In this document: in pieces, positions 56,654-64,000 of the stretch | Layout of the letters: every line of letters begins with the position of its first letter | How positions within the stretch are numbered: the first letter of the stretch is position 1 | Assembly: GCF_000282215.1 (NCBI RefSeq) | Contig: NZ_AKJS01000070.1 | Location: 1-64,000, forward strand | Direction of reading: 5' to 3' | Length of the DNA stretch: 64,000 bases | DNA from: Pseudomonas sp. GM21 | Lineage (GTDB): Bacteria; Pseudomonadota; Gammaproteobacteria; Pseudomonadales; Pseudomonadaceae | Translations under genes and position numbers: made by a program | Notes under the pieces: generated by a model | Databases searched by the model: none | What the model saw: only the letters and a program-made list of their open reading frames with translations | Told to the model about the DNA's origin: nothing

Positions 56654-57047
56654 GGGCTTCTCGGCTGATTGAAGAGAGGAGGGCGTGCTCCCCGAAAAAG
56701 TGCCCAGTGTACCGTATCCACTGGTTTGGGCGCGGCATGAAGGGCAAATCCGGGGCGACCGGCGGCGCTTATGCGCTTTTTTCCCGTTTTAGAGCAATAA
56801 AGCTGACCAAATGGGTAGCTAGAGGCGGATATTTCCCCGTCGCTGTGCTAGTTTTGCCCGGTCTTACGCGAAGTCACTGCGTTAAGCGTGCATTCAGCAT
56901 TTGTCAGGTCGAACCAAACCCTGATTTCGGCATCTATAACCCCGATCCAGTGGTTATTGGCCGAGGGTGCCAGATCCAGAAGATCGGGCTCGATGGCTGA
57001 CACTGCACTCTGCAATCCATATGAATTTGATAGGGAAGGAACACTAC
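56654..57047. other. Intergenic region between yejK and hupN
   Basis: These 394 bases lie between divergent genes and contain no recognisable gene. They hold both promoters: TATAAC at 56935-56940 could be a -10 for hupN, though the -35 is poor. The leader of hupN has GGGAAGGA 10 bases before its ATG. No known RNA family is evident. Confidence 0.4.
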
Positions 57048-57329
57048 ATGGCTCTTACTAAAGACCAACTGATCGCCGACATCGCTGAAGCTATCGACGC
57101 GCCAAAAACCACCGCGCGTAACGCTCTGGACCAACTGGGCCAAATCGTTGCTGATCAGCTGGAAAACGGCGGCGAAATCACTCTGCCAGGTATCGGCAAA
57201 CTGAAAGTGACTGAGCGTCCTGCCCGTACTGGCCGTAACCCTTCGACTGGCGCTGCCATCGAAATCGCTGCCAAGAAAGTTATCAAGCTGGTTGTGGCCA
57301 AAGGCCTGACCGACGCTGTTAACAAGTAA
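57048..57329 (+). CDS. hupN: HU-type nucleoid protein
   Basis: The 93-residue histone-like protein binds and bends DNA as a dimer. MALTKDQLIADIAEAIDAPKTTARNAL forms the helical dimer region. The beta arm carries GIGKLKVTERPARTGRNPSTGAAIEIAAKKVIKLV, with the RNP motif and the proline (RNPSTG) that intercalates into DNA. In P. putida the third HU gene (hupN) is next to yejK in the same way. It ends with a strong terminator. Confidence 0.92.
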   Translation: MALTKDQLIADIAEAIDAPKTTARNALDQLGQIVADQLENGGEITLPGIGKLKVTERPARTGRNPSTGAAIEIAAKKVIKLVVAKGLTDAVNK

Positions 57330-57339
57330 GACTTGTTAT

Positions 57340-57381
57340 AAAAAAACCGTGCTCCGGAGCAATCCGGGCACGGTTTTTTTG
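57340..57381 (+). terminator. Rho-independent terminator of hupN
   Basis: AAAAACCGTGC(...)GCACGGTTTTTT forms a long stem with an inner CCGGAG/CCGG loop, followed by TTT. It lies 11 bp after the hupN stop. Confidence 0.85.
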
Positions 57382-57415
57382 TGTCTGTGATTTACTACCA
57401 ACAGCGCTAAACCAA

Positions 57416-57520
57416 TGTGGGAGCGAGCCTGCTCGCGAAAGCGATCTGACATTCAGCATCAATGTCAGCTGGGACGGCCCCTTCGTCGGAACGCCGCCCG
57501 GAGCCGGCTCGCTCCCACAG
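57416..57520. repeat. REP pair (BIME)
   Basis: ATGTGGGAGCGAGCCTGCTCGCGAA and the degenerate facing unit GCCCGGAGCCGGCTCGCTCCCACAG lie between hupN and rlmF. The right unit has CCGGAGCCGG in place of GAGCAGG. Confidence 0.8.
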
Positions 57521-57542
57521 TTGATTTGTGTCGGTCAGTTAC

Positions 57543-58565
57543 TCAGCTTTTTTTAACCCAGCGTTCGCGCCAGACTTTTTGCTCGGATTTGGTCTGGAAC
57601 GTCCAGGCGACGAAGCGGCTTTGCTTCTGGCCTTGGGACATTTCCACCACCTGGCTTTCCAGCACGCCAGCCTTTTTGAGGGCTGTCTGGATCGCAGGCA
57701 GGTTAGAAGCTTTCGACACCAGGGTGCTGAACCACAGCACTTTGTGCTGGAAACTCGCACTTTCGGCGATCAACTGCGTCACAAACCGCGCTTCGCCACC
57801 TTCACACCACAACTCCGCCGATTGGCCGCCGAAGTTCAGCACCGGCAGTTTGCGTTTCGGGTCGGCACGGCCCAGGGCGCGCCATTTACGCTCGCTGCCC
57901 TTGGTCGCTTCGTCCATCGAGGCGTGGAACGGCGGGTTGCACATGGTCAGGTCAAAGCGCTCGCCCGGTTCCAGCAGGCCCAGCAGGATGTGCTTGGGAT
58001 TGCTTTGCTGGCGCAACTGGATGGCTTTGTTCAACCCGTTGGACTGCACAATGGCTTTGGCGGCGGCGACGGCCGTAGGGTCGATTTCCGAACCGAGGAA
58101 GTGCCAGCGGTAGTCGCTGTAGCCTATCAACGGATAGACGCAGTTGGCGCCCATGCCGATGTCAAGCACCTTGACCGGCGCGCCACGAGGGATTTCACCG
58201 TCATTGACGCTGGCCAGCAGGTCGGCGAGGAAGTGCACGTAATCGGCACGTCCCGGAACCGGCGGGCAGAGGTAATCAGCCGGGATGTCCCAATGCGCGA
58301 TGCCGTAAAACGACTTGAGCAACGCCCGGTTGAACACACGTACCGCGTCGGGGCTGGCGAAGTCGATGCTTTCCTTGCCGTACGGATTGATGATCACGAA
58401 CTTCGCCAGTTCCGGCGTGGTTTTGATCAGCGCGGGGAAGTCGTAGCGACCCTGATGGCGGTTGCGCGGGTGCAGGCTGGCCTCTTTTCGCGGCGCGACG
58501 GGGTTGGCCGTGGCTGCTGTTTTAGGCTTCTTGCGCGAAGGTTCAGGCGTGGTAGGGGCGGTCAT
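57543..58565 (-). CDS. rlmF: 23S rRNA adenine-N6 methyltransferase RlmF
   Basis: RlmF (YbiN) methylates A1618 of 23S rRNA. The 340-residue protein has a disordered N-terminal extension (Pro/Lys/Ala, residues 1-30), the conserved [16 protein letters not shown], the SAM-binding [17 protein letters not shown], and the catalytic tetrapeptide NPPF in [10 protein letters not shown] (N6-adenine type). It faces hupN in convergent orientation with the REP pair between. The accessory region begins immediately beyond it. Confidence 0.95.
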   Translation of the reverse strand: MTAPTTPEPSRKKPKTAATANPVAPRKEASLHPRNRHQGRYDFPALIKTTPELAKFVIINPYGKESIDFASPDAVRVFNRALLKSFYGIAHWDIPADYLCPPVPGRADYVHFLADLLASVNDGEIPRGAPVKVLDIGMGANCVYPLIGYSDYRWHFLGSEIDPTAVAAAKAIVQSNGLNKAIQLRQQSNPKHILLGLLEPGERFDLTMCNPPFHASMDEATKGSERKWRALGRADPKRKLPVLNFGGQSAELWCEGGEARFVTQLIAESASFQHKVLWFSTLVSKASNLPAIQTALKKAGVLESQVVEMSQGQKQSRFVAWTFQTKSEQKVWRERWVKKS

Positions 58566-58868
58566 GTTGATTCTGGTGTTGGCTCAAAGTGGCGGTCATT
58601 GTCACACATTCATTGTTCTGAAACTGCTTTTCATGCGCGCTTTCTCGCCGCCTTCAGTAACGCGTGAATTTTATGTGAATAGGTTCTGAATTTTTTTTGT
58701 TATTTCGAATTGTTCTGTACGAACTAGTACTTTTGACAGTGGGCGCGCCTTGATGTCTCAACTATTATCGAGCGCAGAACAAGTTTTTTGTTCTGGTCAA
58801 TGATGGTGAATTATACGCCATCTTTAAAGTTGGTATTTTTGTTGCGCGATATATATGAGGATACAAAC
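58566..58868. other. AT-rich region, start of the accessory segment
   Basis: These 303 bases are clearly richer in A+T from about 58620 than any sequence before. They contain a TTGACA at 58734-58739 without a well-spaced -10. They mark the junction between the conserved rlmF locus and the RHS region. I see no direct repeat or integrase that would show how the segment entered. Confidence 0.4.
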
Positions 58869-59198
58869 ATGAAGACAGTGCGTGTAGAAATTTATGCCCT
58901 TTCGGAAAATGACAGGAAGCGACTAATTCTGACGGATTATGAGAATGCAGGAGAGACTCTTTATAATTTGCTTGGGCACGACTGCGGAGTTGCACTTCCT
59001 CAGGGGGATATTACCAACGGTACGACCATCACGGTTGCGGCTGCTGGCGGGGGGATATATGTAGCTGGGAATAATGTCGAACCTTCCGAAGTTCCTGTCG
59101 GTCAGGGAGGCTCGGCGAAGTTTATTTATGATAGGTCTTCTGTAAAATGGAAAGTTGTATCAAATACTTCTGCAGCTAGCGGTGTGGTCAGTATCTAG
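58869..59198 (+). CDS. Unrecognised small protein upstream of the RHS gene
   Basis: The 109-residue protein starts MKTVRVEIYALSENDRKRLILTDYENAGETL. The middle has GDITNGTTITVAAAGGGIYVAGNN and the end GGSAKFIYDRSSVKWKVVSN, a beta-rich pattern that resembles folds found in phage tail-fibre or carbohydrate-binding modules (low confidence). There is no signal peptide or membrane segment. Its composition is AT-richer than the core genes, like the RHS gene downstream. The longer frame back to 58788 has no ribosome site. It could be an accessory or immunity-like partner of the RHS protein, but its position upstream argues against a typical immunity gene, which lies downstream. Confidence 0.55.
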   Translation: MKTVRVEIYALSENDRKRLILTDYENAGETLYNLLGHDCGVALPQGDITNGTTITVAAAGGGIYVAGNNVEPSEVPVGQGGSAKFIYDRSSVKWKVVSNTSAASGVVSI

Positions 59199-59734
59199 TT
59201 TGAATTTTATAGCCAGATAGGAAATCCAAAGCTTGATCTAACAGTTGCCGGATTTTTGGTTGTAGTTGTCAGGTCAAGCTTTCGCGGTTAACAAAGCTTC
59301 GGAATGAGATCAACTTTTTCGGTAGCTCAATACGTTCTGGTTACGTGCACTGTCGCGGGTGCTATCACCCCTGGCGCTCTTTCTGGTGGGCAGCGGAATA
59401 TCGCTCCTTCAAGCACGTCATGAATGAAGTGGTTTAACGACTGATCGATGGCGTTGTTTATGCTGGTCAACTGATCGGCCGGATCTAGTAGTAGGCATGA
59501 TTTTTCACGATGTTCATTTTTATGTGGGGCAAAACCGTTACTGTTTCTTGAGATCAAGTAACTAAGAAGGTTATTAAATATGCGCGATTTTTATTCCTGG
59601 TTGGCGCTCAGGCTAAGGGTGTGGCTCTCGCTGCTAAGTATCTGAATATCGGCAAGCCAATTTAAAATCGCCATATTGTCAATATTTCACAAATATCCCC
59701 GGAACTGGGGTGAATGAATAACCAGAGGTGAGTC
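59199..59734. other. AT-rich intergenic region before the RHS gene
   Basis: The 536 bases contain no confident gene. On the minus strand a frame of 76 codons (59327-59557) begins MISRNSNGFAPHKNEHREK and reads DPADQLTSINNAIDQSLNHFIHDVLEG. It is protein-like but has no visible ribosome site or recognised homologue. The remaining sequence, up to the ribosome site before 59735, looks like leader. Confidence 0.35.
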
Positions 59735-62700
59735 ATGGAACATAACATCATGGGCATCGACCCTAGCGATTCGCAGAACCACGCGATTTTTAATGCCACC
59801 ACTCAAAAGCGAAACACAGTTGACCCGCGAACAGGTTTGTTTGAAGTGTATGTGCCGTTACCGTCGGTGACCGGTAATACGGGTGCCGGGCCGGTGGTGG
59901 ATATGAGCCTTTTCTACACCCCGGTAGTCAACAACGCGGCGGCCCTGGGAGACGGTTGGTCCTTCGCCTTTACCCATTACTATGAAAAAAACCAGCAGTT
60001 GACGTTGCACTCGGGCGAAGTGCTACGTGTGGAAAACAAGGATCTGGAGCAGCCAGCCGTCATTGTCACCTGGGATCAGGGAATACTGACGGTACTACGC
60101 CGGGATGGCAGGGCCGAAGTTCTGAAACAGCTGGGTGATACCCAGATTTATATGCCAGAAACGCTGACGACCGATGGTTACAACTTTCTGACACTGAGCT
60201 GGATTGCGACAGCTCATGTGATAGGCGAGAGCACTCACCATCAAATTAAATTGACACAAATCAAGGATGCTTTACGTGTTCTGCTCAAGGCGGAATACAC
60301 CCCGGCATCAGTCGAAATCAACTTCTGGCCCGACGATGCCTCTGAAAAACTGAGCTTCAATCTTGCCCTTGAGGATTATGCGCTTAAATCAGTGACCGCT
60401 GCGAATGGCACAACATGTACCTTCGGTTATCAGGATCATGCCACCTGCGGTTGGTTGTTGAACGAGTTCAACAGTTTTGAAGGTCTTAAAGAAACAGTCG
60501 CCTATGAAGACGTCGGACTGGCGTTTGACGATAACCCCAAGTTGTCAACGCTTCCCAGTGTTCGCTCCCATACGTTGACACCGCGCGGAAGCACGACAGA
60601 GGTTAAAACTTATTACTCCTATGATCGTCTTGATTCTAAAAGTTACGCCACCACGGTTTGGTTGGGTGCCTCGGGAGTCTCCCCGACCCCAGAGCAGGTA
60701 GCTGATAACTCAATTCGCGAGACTGTTTATAAGTACGATGATCGCCATGAATTGTTCCAGGAGACGACGACGCAAGAGAGGGCTTCAGTCACAACGAAAT
60801 ATACGACGAGCTTATTTAACGAGTCAGTGCGCTCAACGATAGTCACGTATCAGAAAGATAATAAAACTCGTAAAAAAACAGTGTCGAGCAAGTTTGGCGG
60901 CAACGCGGAAATTCTTTCGAATTCTCAGTGTGGTGAATGCTCAGAGTGGTATCACTCCGACTCTATTTACCAAGCGCTTAGCAGGGCGCGAACAGTCTAT
61001 GGGATTTTGCTGGGGGAAAACGCCGGGGAATTGGGTTCAAGCAATGGAGATTACAATGATTACAACCTTGTATTGGGTTTTCAGGAAGGCGCGGTTGGTA
61101 AAAAAAAGCTTGATCGTGCGCCCGGTGATTTTTTTTCAAAGTACCTTGAAGCTGAAGTGATTCAAAAAGGCATTAGTGCCGAAACATCGTTTTCTCTTCC
61201 TGAGAAGGAGTATCAATGGTTTGGGCGGCAGTATAAAACGATAAAGGATTGTACAGCTTTCAAATATTATAATTACAAACATATCTGGGGGCTGAGCGAA
61301 AAAAAGATCACCTATGTTTTACAAATGATTAATGCTGCCCAAGACATGACGAAGGCTGCCTTTGTTGGTCAGCAGATCGAATACTTCGAGGATGATGACT
61401 TTCGCAAAGGGCGTCAGCGGAAAGTTACCCTGGATTCCGCGGAAAGTAAGGGTGAATTATTGGGGATCGGTGAGCCTGCACGCACCTTCGACTATACCCT
61501 GGAGGGCACCGAACTCACTACCACGACCACAAAAACCGACGCACAAGGGCATACGCGTACCTCTTCAGAGACTCACAGCATTTTGAGTGGCCGTCTGATT
61601 CGTCAGGTCGATGAAGACGGCAATCGGGCCGACTATAGCTACGATACCTACGGTCGATTGTCCACTCACACTACGTGTGCACAAAGCCCCACTTACCAGC
61701 AGACCACCACCTATGCCTACCCATCCCCCGAGCGCTTGGAAGTAACAGAGCCCAATGGCTTGAAACGCGCCAGCGAACATGATGGTCAGGGCAATCTGGT
61801 CAAGGAGTATTTGCAAACACCTGAATGGGCCGAATGGCGTCTGGTTCTGGAGGTCAGCTATGACAAGCTGGGCCGCGAGTTGCGCACAACTCGCCATGAT
61901 TACTTGGCCGACGGCACCCAAGTCAGCGAGTGGCACGAACTGAAGTACGACACCTGGAATGAGGAATGCGGTCGTCTGTACAGCGATGGCCTGGAAACAT
62001 TCAACATTTACGACCCTGTGGCCATGACCCGGACGGAATGGACCGGAGGCGCGGCTGACAAACATGCCAAGGTCACGAGTTACAACGACGATGAAACCGT
62101 TGCCAAGGTCGAGTGGAAAAATGCGGTCGGTACGGTTTATCAATCCCAGACTGCCACCTATACCCCTGCCGGGCAGGTCTCGCAGCTGCAGACCACCACA
62201 GAGTTCGGGATTATCACTATCACGTATACCTACGATGGTTTCGGACGCTTGTTGAGTGAGCAACACTCGGAGAAAGGTAAGGCGCAAGGTGCCGCGGCAC
62301 TCACTTATACCTACCGCTACCAGTACCCCCTGCACTGGCTGATCAGTGAGGCCAAGCAGATCGACATTGAGTTTGATGGGGTAACAAGGACATTGGGTAA
62401 ACGCGTCTTCGACAGTTGGGGGCGGGTGAGTTCGTTTTCCCGAGGCAGTTCTACCGAAACTTTCACGTACGATGGCGCAAGTAATGTCCCTAGCTCGAAA
62501 AAAACCGCCGAGGACACAACGCTGAACTTTGAATACATCAAGGAACTAGGCAATCGCTTGAGTAAAGTGAGCGCAGCGGCTGGTACCGAGAAGAGTTTTA
62601 CCTACGCCTATGGTGCGCAACTCACCTCAACGGCAGGCGAGGGTGAGCGGTTGTTGAAATATGATCACGATCTCAACACTCGATTAAGCAAGCAGCGAGC

Positions 62701-64000
62701 GCAAACGCAGGCAACTAAAGAGGCTCAAGCATCGCTCGCTAAAGAAGCCCAATGCACCTATTCATTCGGCGGGCGCTTGCTCAGTGAAGTGGATGTACAG
62801 GGTAATGAGATCAAGTACGACTATAACAATCTTGGGCAACGGCAGAAGACAGAAAGCAGCGACCTGAATACCACGCATGCCTACAATTCTTTTGGACGTT
62901 TGAAGGAGGAAATCATTACGCAGGGCCAGACGAGTCTCACAGTGAGCTACGACTACGATCCTCAACAGCGCGAAATCTGCCGCAGCTTCAAGCTTGGCGA
63001 CAAGGTTGACCTGACGTTGCATCGTTTCTACAACTTCAATAACAGCTTAAACACGATCCAGCTGAAAAAAGGTAGCGAAGTTCTGGGCTCGCGTGTTCTG
63101 GACTACACGGAGGGTGGGCGGCTCGCCTCTTGCACAACCACCGGTGTATGGCGGCCGAAAAACCCGCAGAACAAAGACATCGACAGTCAGACGTTCACCT
63201 ACGATGCGCTAGGGAACATCACTAAGTGTGTTACCCAATTCGGGACAGGAAGCTGCGAGAGCACCTACACCTACGATGATAAAAATGGCTGTCGTCTTGA
63301 AAGAGTTGCGCATAGCCATTCGGACTATCCCCATCCTTGGACCCTAGTCTATGACGGCGCAGGGCGGGTGACCAAAGACCAGAAAGGTACAACCTATAGC
63401 TATGACTGGTTGGGACGGATGACGCAGGCGGGGTCGAGGCATTTTACCTACGACCCCATGGACCGCTTAATGATCTGCAGCAAAGGGGAGGAGCAACGTC
63501 AGATCATCTATTCCGGGCTTCAGGTGCGCGGCGAGTATCACCTCAGTGAAGCAGGCACCGGCCGACATCTGTCCCCCGGTAGTGCTGCGTGTACCGTGCA
63601 GCTGGTCAGGCGTTCAGGGGTAGACAGGACCTTGTTAGAACTGCGCGATGCCGAGGGATCAGTATTGGTCAGCTGCGACGTGCAGGCAGAAACGATAAAG
63701 CATCATGCCTATACCGCCTATGGCGAACACTCATCCGACGAAAAAGACTCGTTACTGGGTTTCAACGGCGAGTACCGTGACGCTGACAACGATCAGTACC
63801 CACTGGGTCAGGGATATCGCTGGTATGACCCGGACAGCCGGCGCTTCAATAGTCAGGATAGCCTCAGCCCCTTCGGTTTGGGCGGCCATCACGCCTATGG
63901 GTACTGCAACGGAGACCCCGCCAATGTGCAAGACCCCAGCGGCCACGTCGGTTCCGGCGCGGTGAGCGAGGGATTACGCCGTCATTGGGGTGATCGCACG
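59735..64000 (+). CDS. RHS/YD-repeat protein, TccC-like; 3' end beyond the window
   Basis: The frame is open from the ATG at 59735 to the last base (1422 codons visible). The N-terminus has VDPRTGLFEVYVPLPSVTG and LGDGWSFAFTHYY, as in the RHS shells of TccC and related Pseudomonas toxins. YD repeats are spread over residues 620-1240: DYSYDTYGRLST, YTYDGFGRLLSE, FTYDALGNITK, YSYDWLGRMTQ. The RHS core domain is at about 1340-1405 (LLGFNGEYRDADNDQYPLGQGYRWYDPDSRRFNSQDSLSPFGLGG, then AYGYCNGDP and DPSGH). In this family the shell encloses a variable C-terminal toxin, released at the core's DPxGx motif. The toxin part lies outside the window. The segment at residues 380-530 lacks YD repeats. Confidence 0.93.
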   Translation, partial: MEHNIMGIDPSDSQNHAIFNATTQKRNTVDPRTGLFEVYVPLPSVTGNTGAGPVVDMSLFYTPVVNNAAALGDGWSFAFTHYYEKNQQLTLHSGEVLRVENKDLEQPAVIVTWDQGILTVLRRDGRAEVLKQLGDTQIYMPETLTTDGYNFLTLSWIATAHVIGESTHHQIKLTQIKDALRVLLKAEYTPASVEINFWPDDASEKLSFNLALEDYALKSVTAANGTTCTFGYQDHATCGWLLNEFNSFEGLKETVAYEDVGLAFDDNPKLSTLPSVRSHTLTPRGSTTEVKTYYSYDRLDSKSYATTVWLGASGVSPTPEQVADNSIRETVYKYDDRHELFQETTTQERASVTTKYTTSLFNESVRSTIVTYQKDNKTRKKTVSSKFGGNAEILSNSQCGECSEWYHSDSIYQALSRARTVYGILLGENAGELGSSNGDYNDYNLVLGFQEGAVGKKKLDRAPGDFFSKYLEAEVIQKGISAETSFSLPEKEYQWFGRQYKTIKDCTAFKYYNYKHIWGLSEKKITYVLQMINAAQDMTKAAFVGQQIEYFEDDDFRKGRQRKVTLDSAESKGELLGIGEPARTFDYTLEGTELTTTTTKTDAQGHTRTSSETHSILSGRLIRQVDEDGNRADYSYDTYGRLSTHTTCAQSPTYQQTTTYAYPSPERLEVTEPNGLKRASEHDGQGNLVKEYLQTPEWAEWRLVLEVSYDKLGRELRTTRHDYLADGTQVSEWHELKYDTWNEECGRLYSDGLETFNIYDPVAMTRTEWTGGAADKHAKVTSYNDDETVAKVEWKNAVGTVYQSQTATYTPAGQVSQLQTTTEFGIITITYTYDGFGRLLSEQHSEKGKAQGAAALTYTYRYQYPLHWLISEAKQIDIEFDGVTRTLGKRVFDSWGRVSSFSRGSSTETFTYDGASNVPSSKKTAEDTTLNFEYIKELGNRLSKVSAAAGTEKSFTYAYGAQLTSTAGEGERLLKYDHDLNTRLSKQRAQTQATKEAQASLAKEAQCTYSFGGRLLSEVDVQGNEIKYDYNNLGQRQKTESSDLNTTHAYNSFGRLKEEIITQGQTSLTVSYDYDPQQREICRSFKLGDKVDLTLHRFYNFNNSLNTIQLKKGSEVLGSRVLDYTEGGRLASCTTTGVWRPKNPQNKDIDSQTFTYDALGNITKCVTQFGTGSCESTYTYDDKNGCRLERVAHSHSDYPHPWTLVYDGAGRVTKDQKGTTYSYDWLGRMTQAGSRHFTYDPMDRLMICSKGEEQRQIIYSGLQVRGEYHLSEAGTGRHLSPGSAACTVQLVRRSGVDRTLLELRDAEGSVLVSCDVQAETIKHHAYTAYGEHSSDEKDSLLGFNGEYRDADNDQYPLGQGYRWYDPDSRRFNSQDSLSPFGLGGHHAYGYCNGDPANVQDPSGHVGSGAVSEGLRRHWGDRT

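Noticed and set aside
59327..59557. Minus-strand frame of 76 codons before the RHS gene
   Set aside because: It looks somewhat protein-like but has no visible ribosome site and no recognised family, so it was not listed as a gene.

Overview
The window is a chromosomal segment of a Pseudomonas, most likely of the P. fluorescens group. This is inferred from GC-rich coding sequence, many Pseudomonas REP/BIME palindromes, and Pseudomonas gene orders: tRNA-Arg/tRNA-His next to folD, ampR-ampC, selU-selD, rhlB-dauB-dauA-dauR with an amino-acid-binding protein, aapJQMP, and yejK/hupN/rlmF. No computation or database search was run. Family names rest on recognised protein sequence and motifs.

Layout. 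1-7.4 kb: tRNA genes, folD, pbpG, small Asp/Pro-rich proteins, a degenerate C39-like lipoprotein, a TerC-family membrane protein, nhaR and an MFS exporter. 7.7-18.1 kb: sstT, conserved hypotheticals, a shikimate-dehydrogenase-like/cupin gene pair, an AI-2E-family permease, trhP (yegQ) and divergent ampR/ampC. 18.2-29.7 kb: a duplicated small-protein module (DUF6124), a TauE/SafE exporter, an aldo/keto reductase, polB, a CBS protein, a GST, a secreted protein of eight 13-residue repeats and a DUF1615 lipoprotein. 29.9-37.7 kb: an FAD monooxygenase, an enterobacterial-type zinc-ligand hemB, PhzF- and GST-family proteins, a histidine phosphatase and selU-selD.

37.8-39.3 kb: an IS110-family element of the IS1111 type has split a REP pair. 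Its 3' non-coding end can be folded into a stem with a symmetrical 10+10 nt internal loop whose two arms match the two sides of the insertion site. This is what a bridge RNA (seekRNA) target-binding loop should look like, and it is the most striking observation in the window.

39.4-45.7 kb: D-arginine/D-amino-acid catabolism (binding protein, dauR, dauA, dauB), rhlB and a carboxylesterase. The binding-protein and dauB promoters share a palindromic motif that overlaps each predicted -10 box. 45.8-50.3 kb: the aapJQMP amino-acid ABC transporter, behind a sigma-54-type promoter and a leader of about 300 nt. 50.3-58.6 kb: the mqsRA toxin-antitoxin pair with a palindromic operator, a GntR regulator with a CynX-type MFS transporter, small enzymes, a membrane glutaredoxin, yejK, hupN and rlmF.

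58.6-64 kb: an AT-richer accessory region with one unrecognised small gene and a large RHS/YD-repeat (TccC-like) gene. The gene runs off the window just after its core domain, so its C-terminal toxin domain is not visible.
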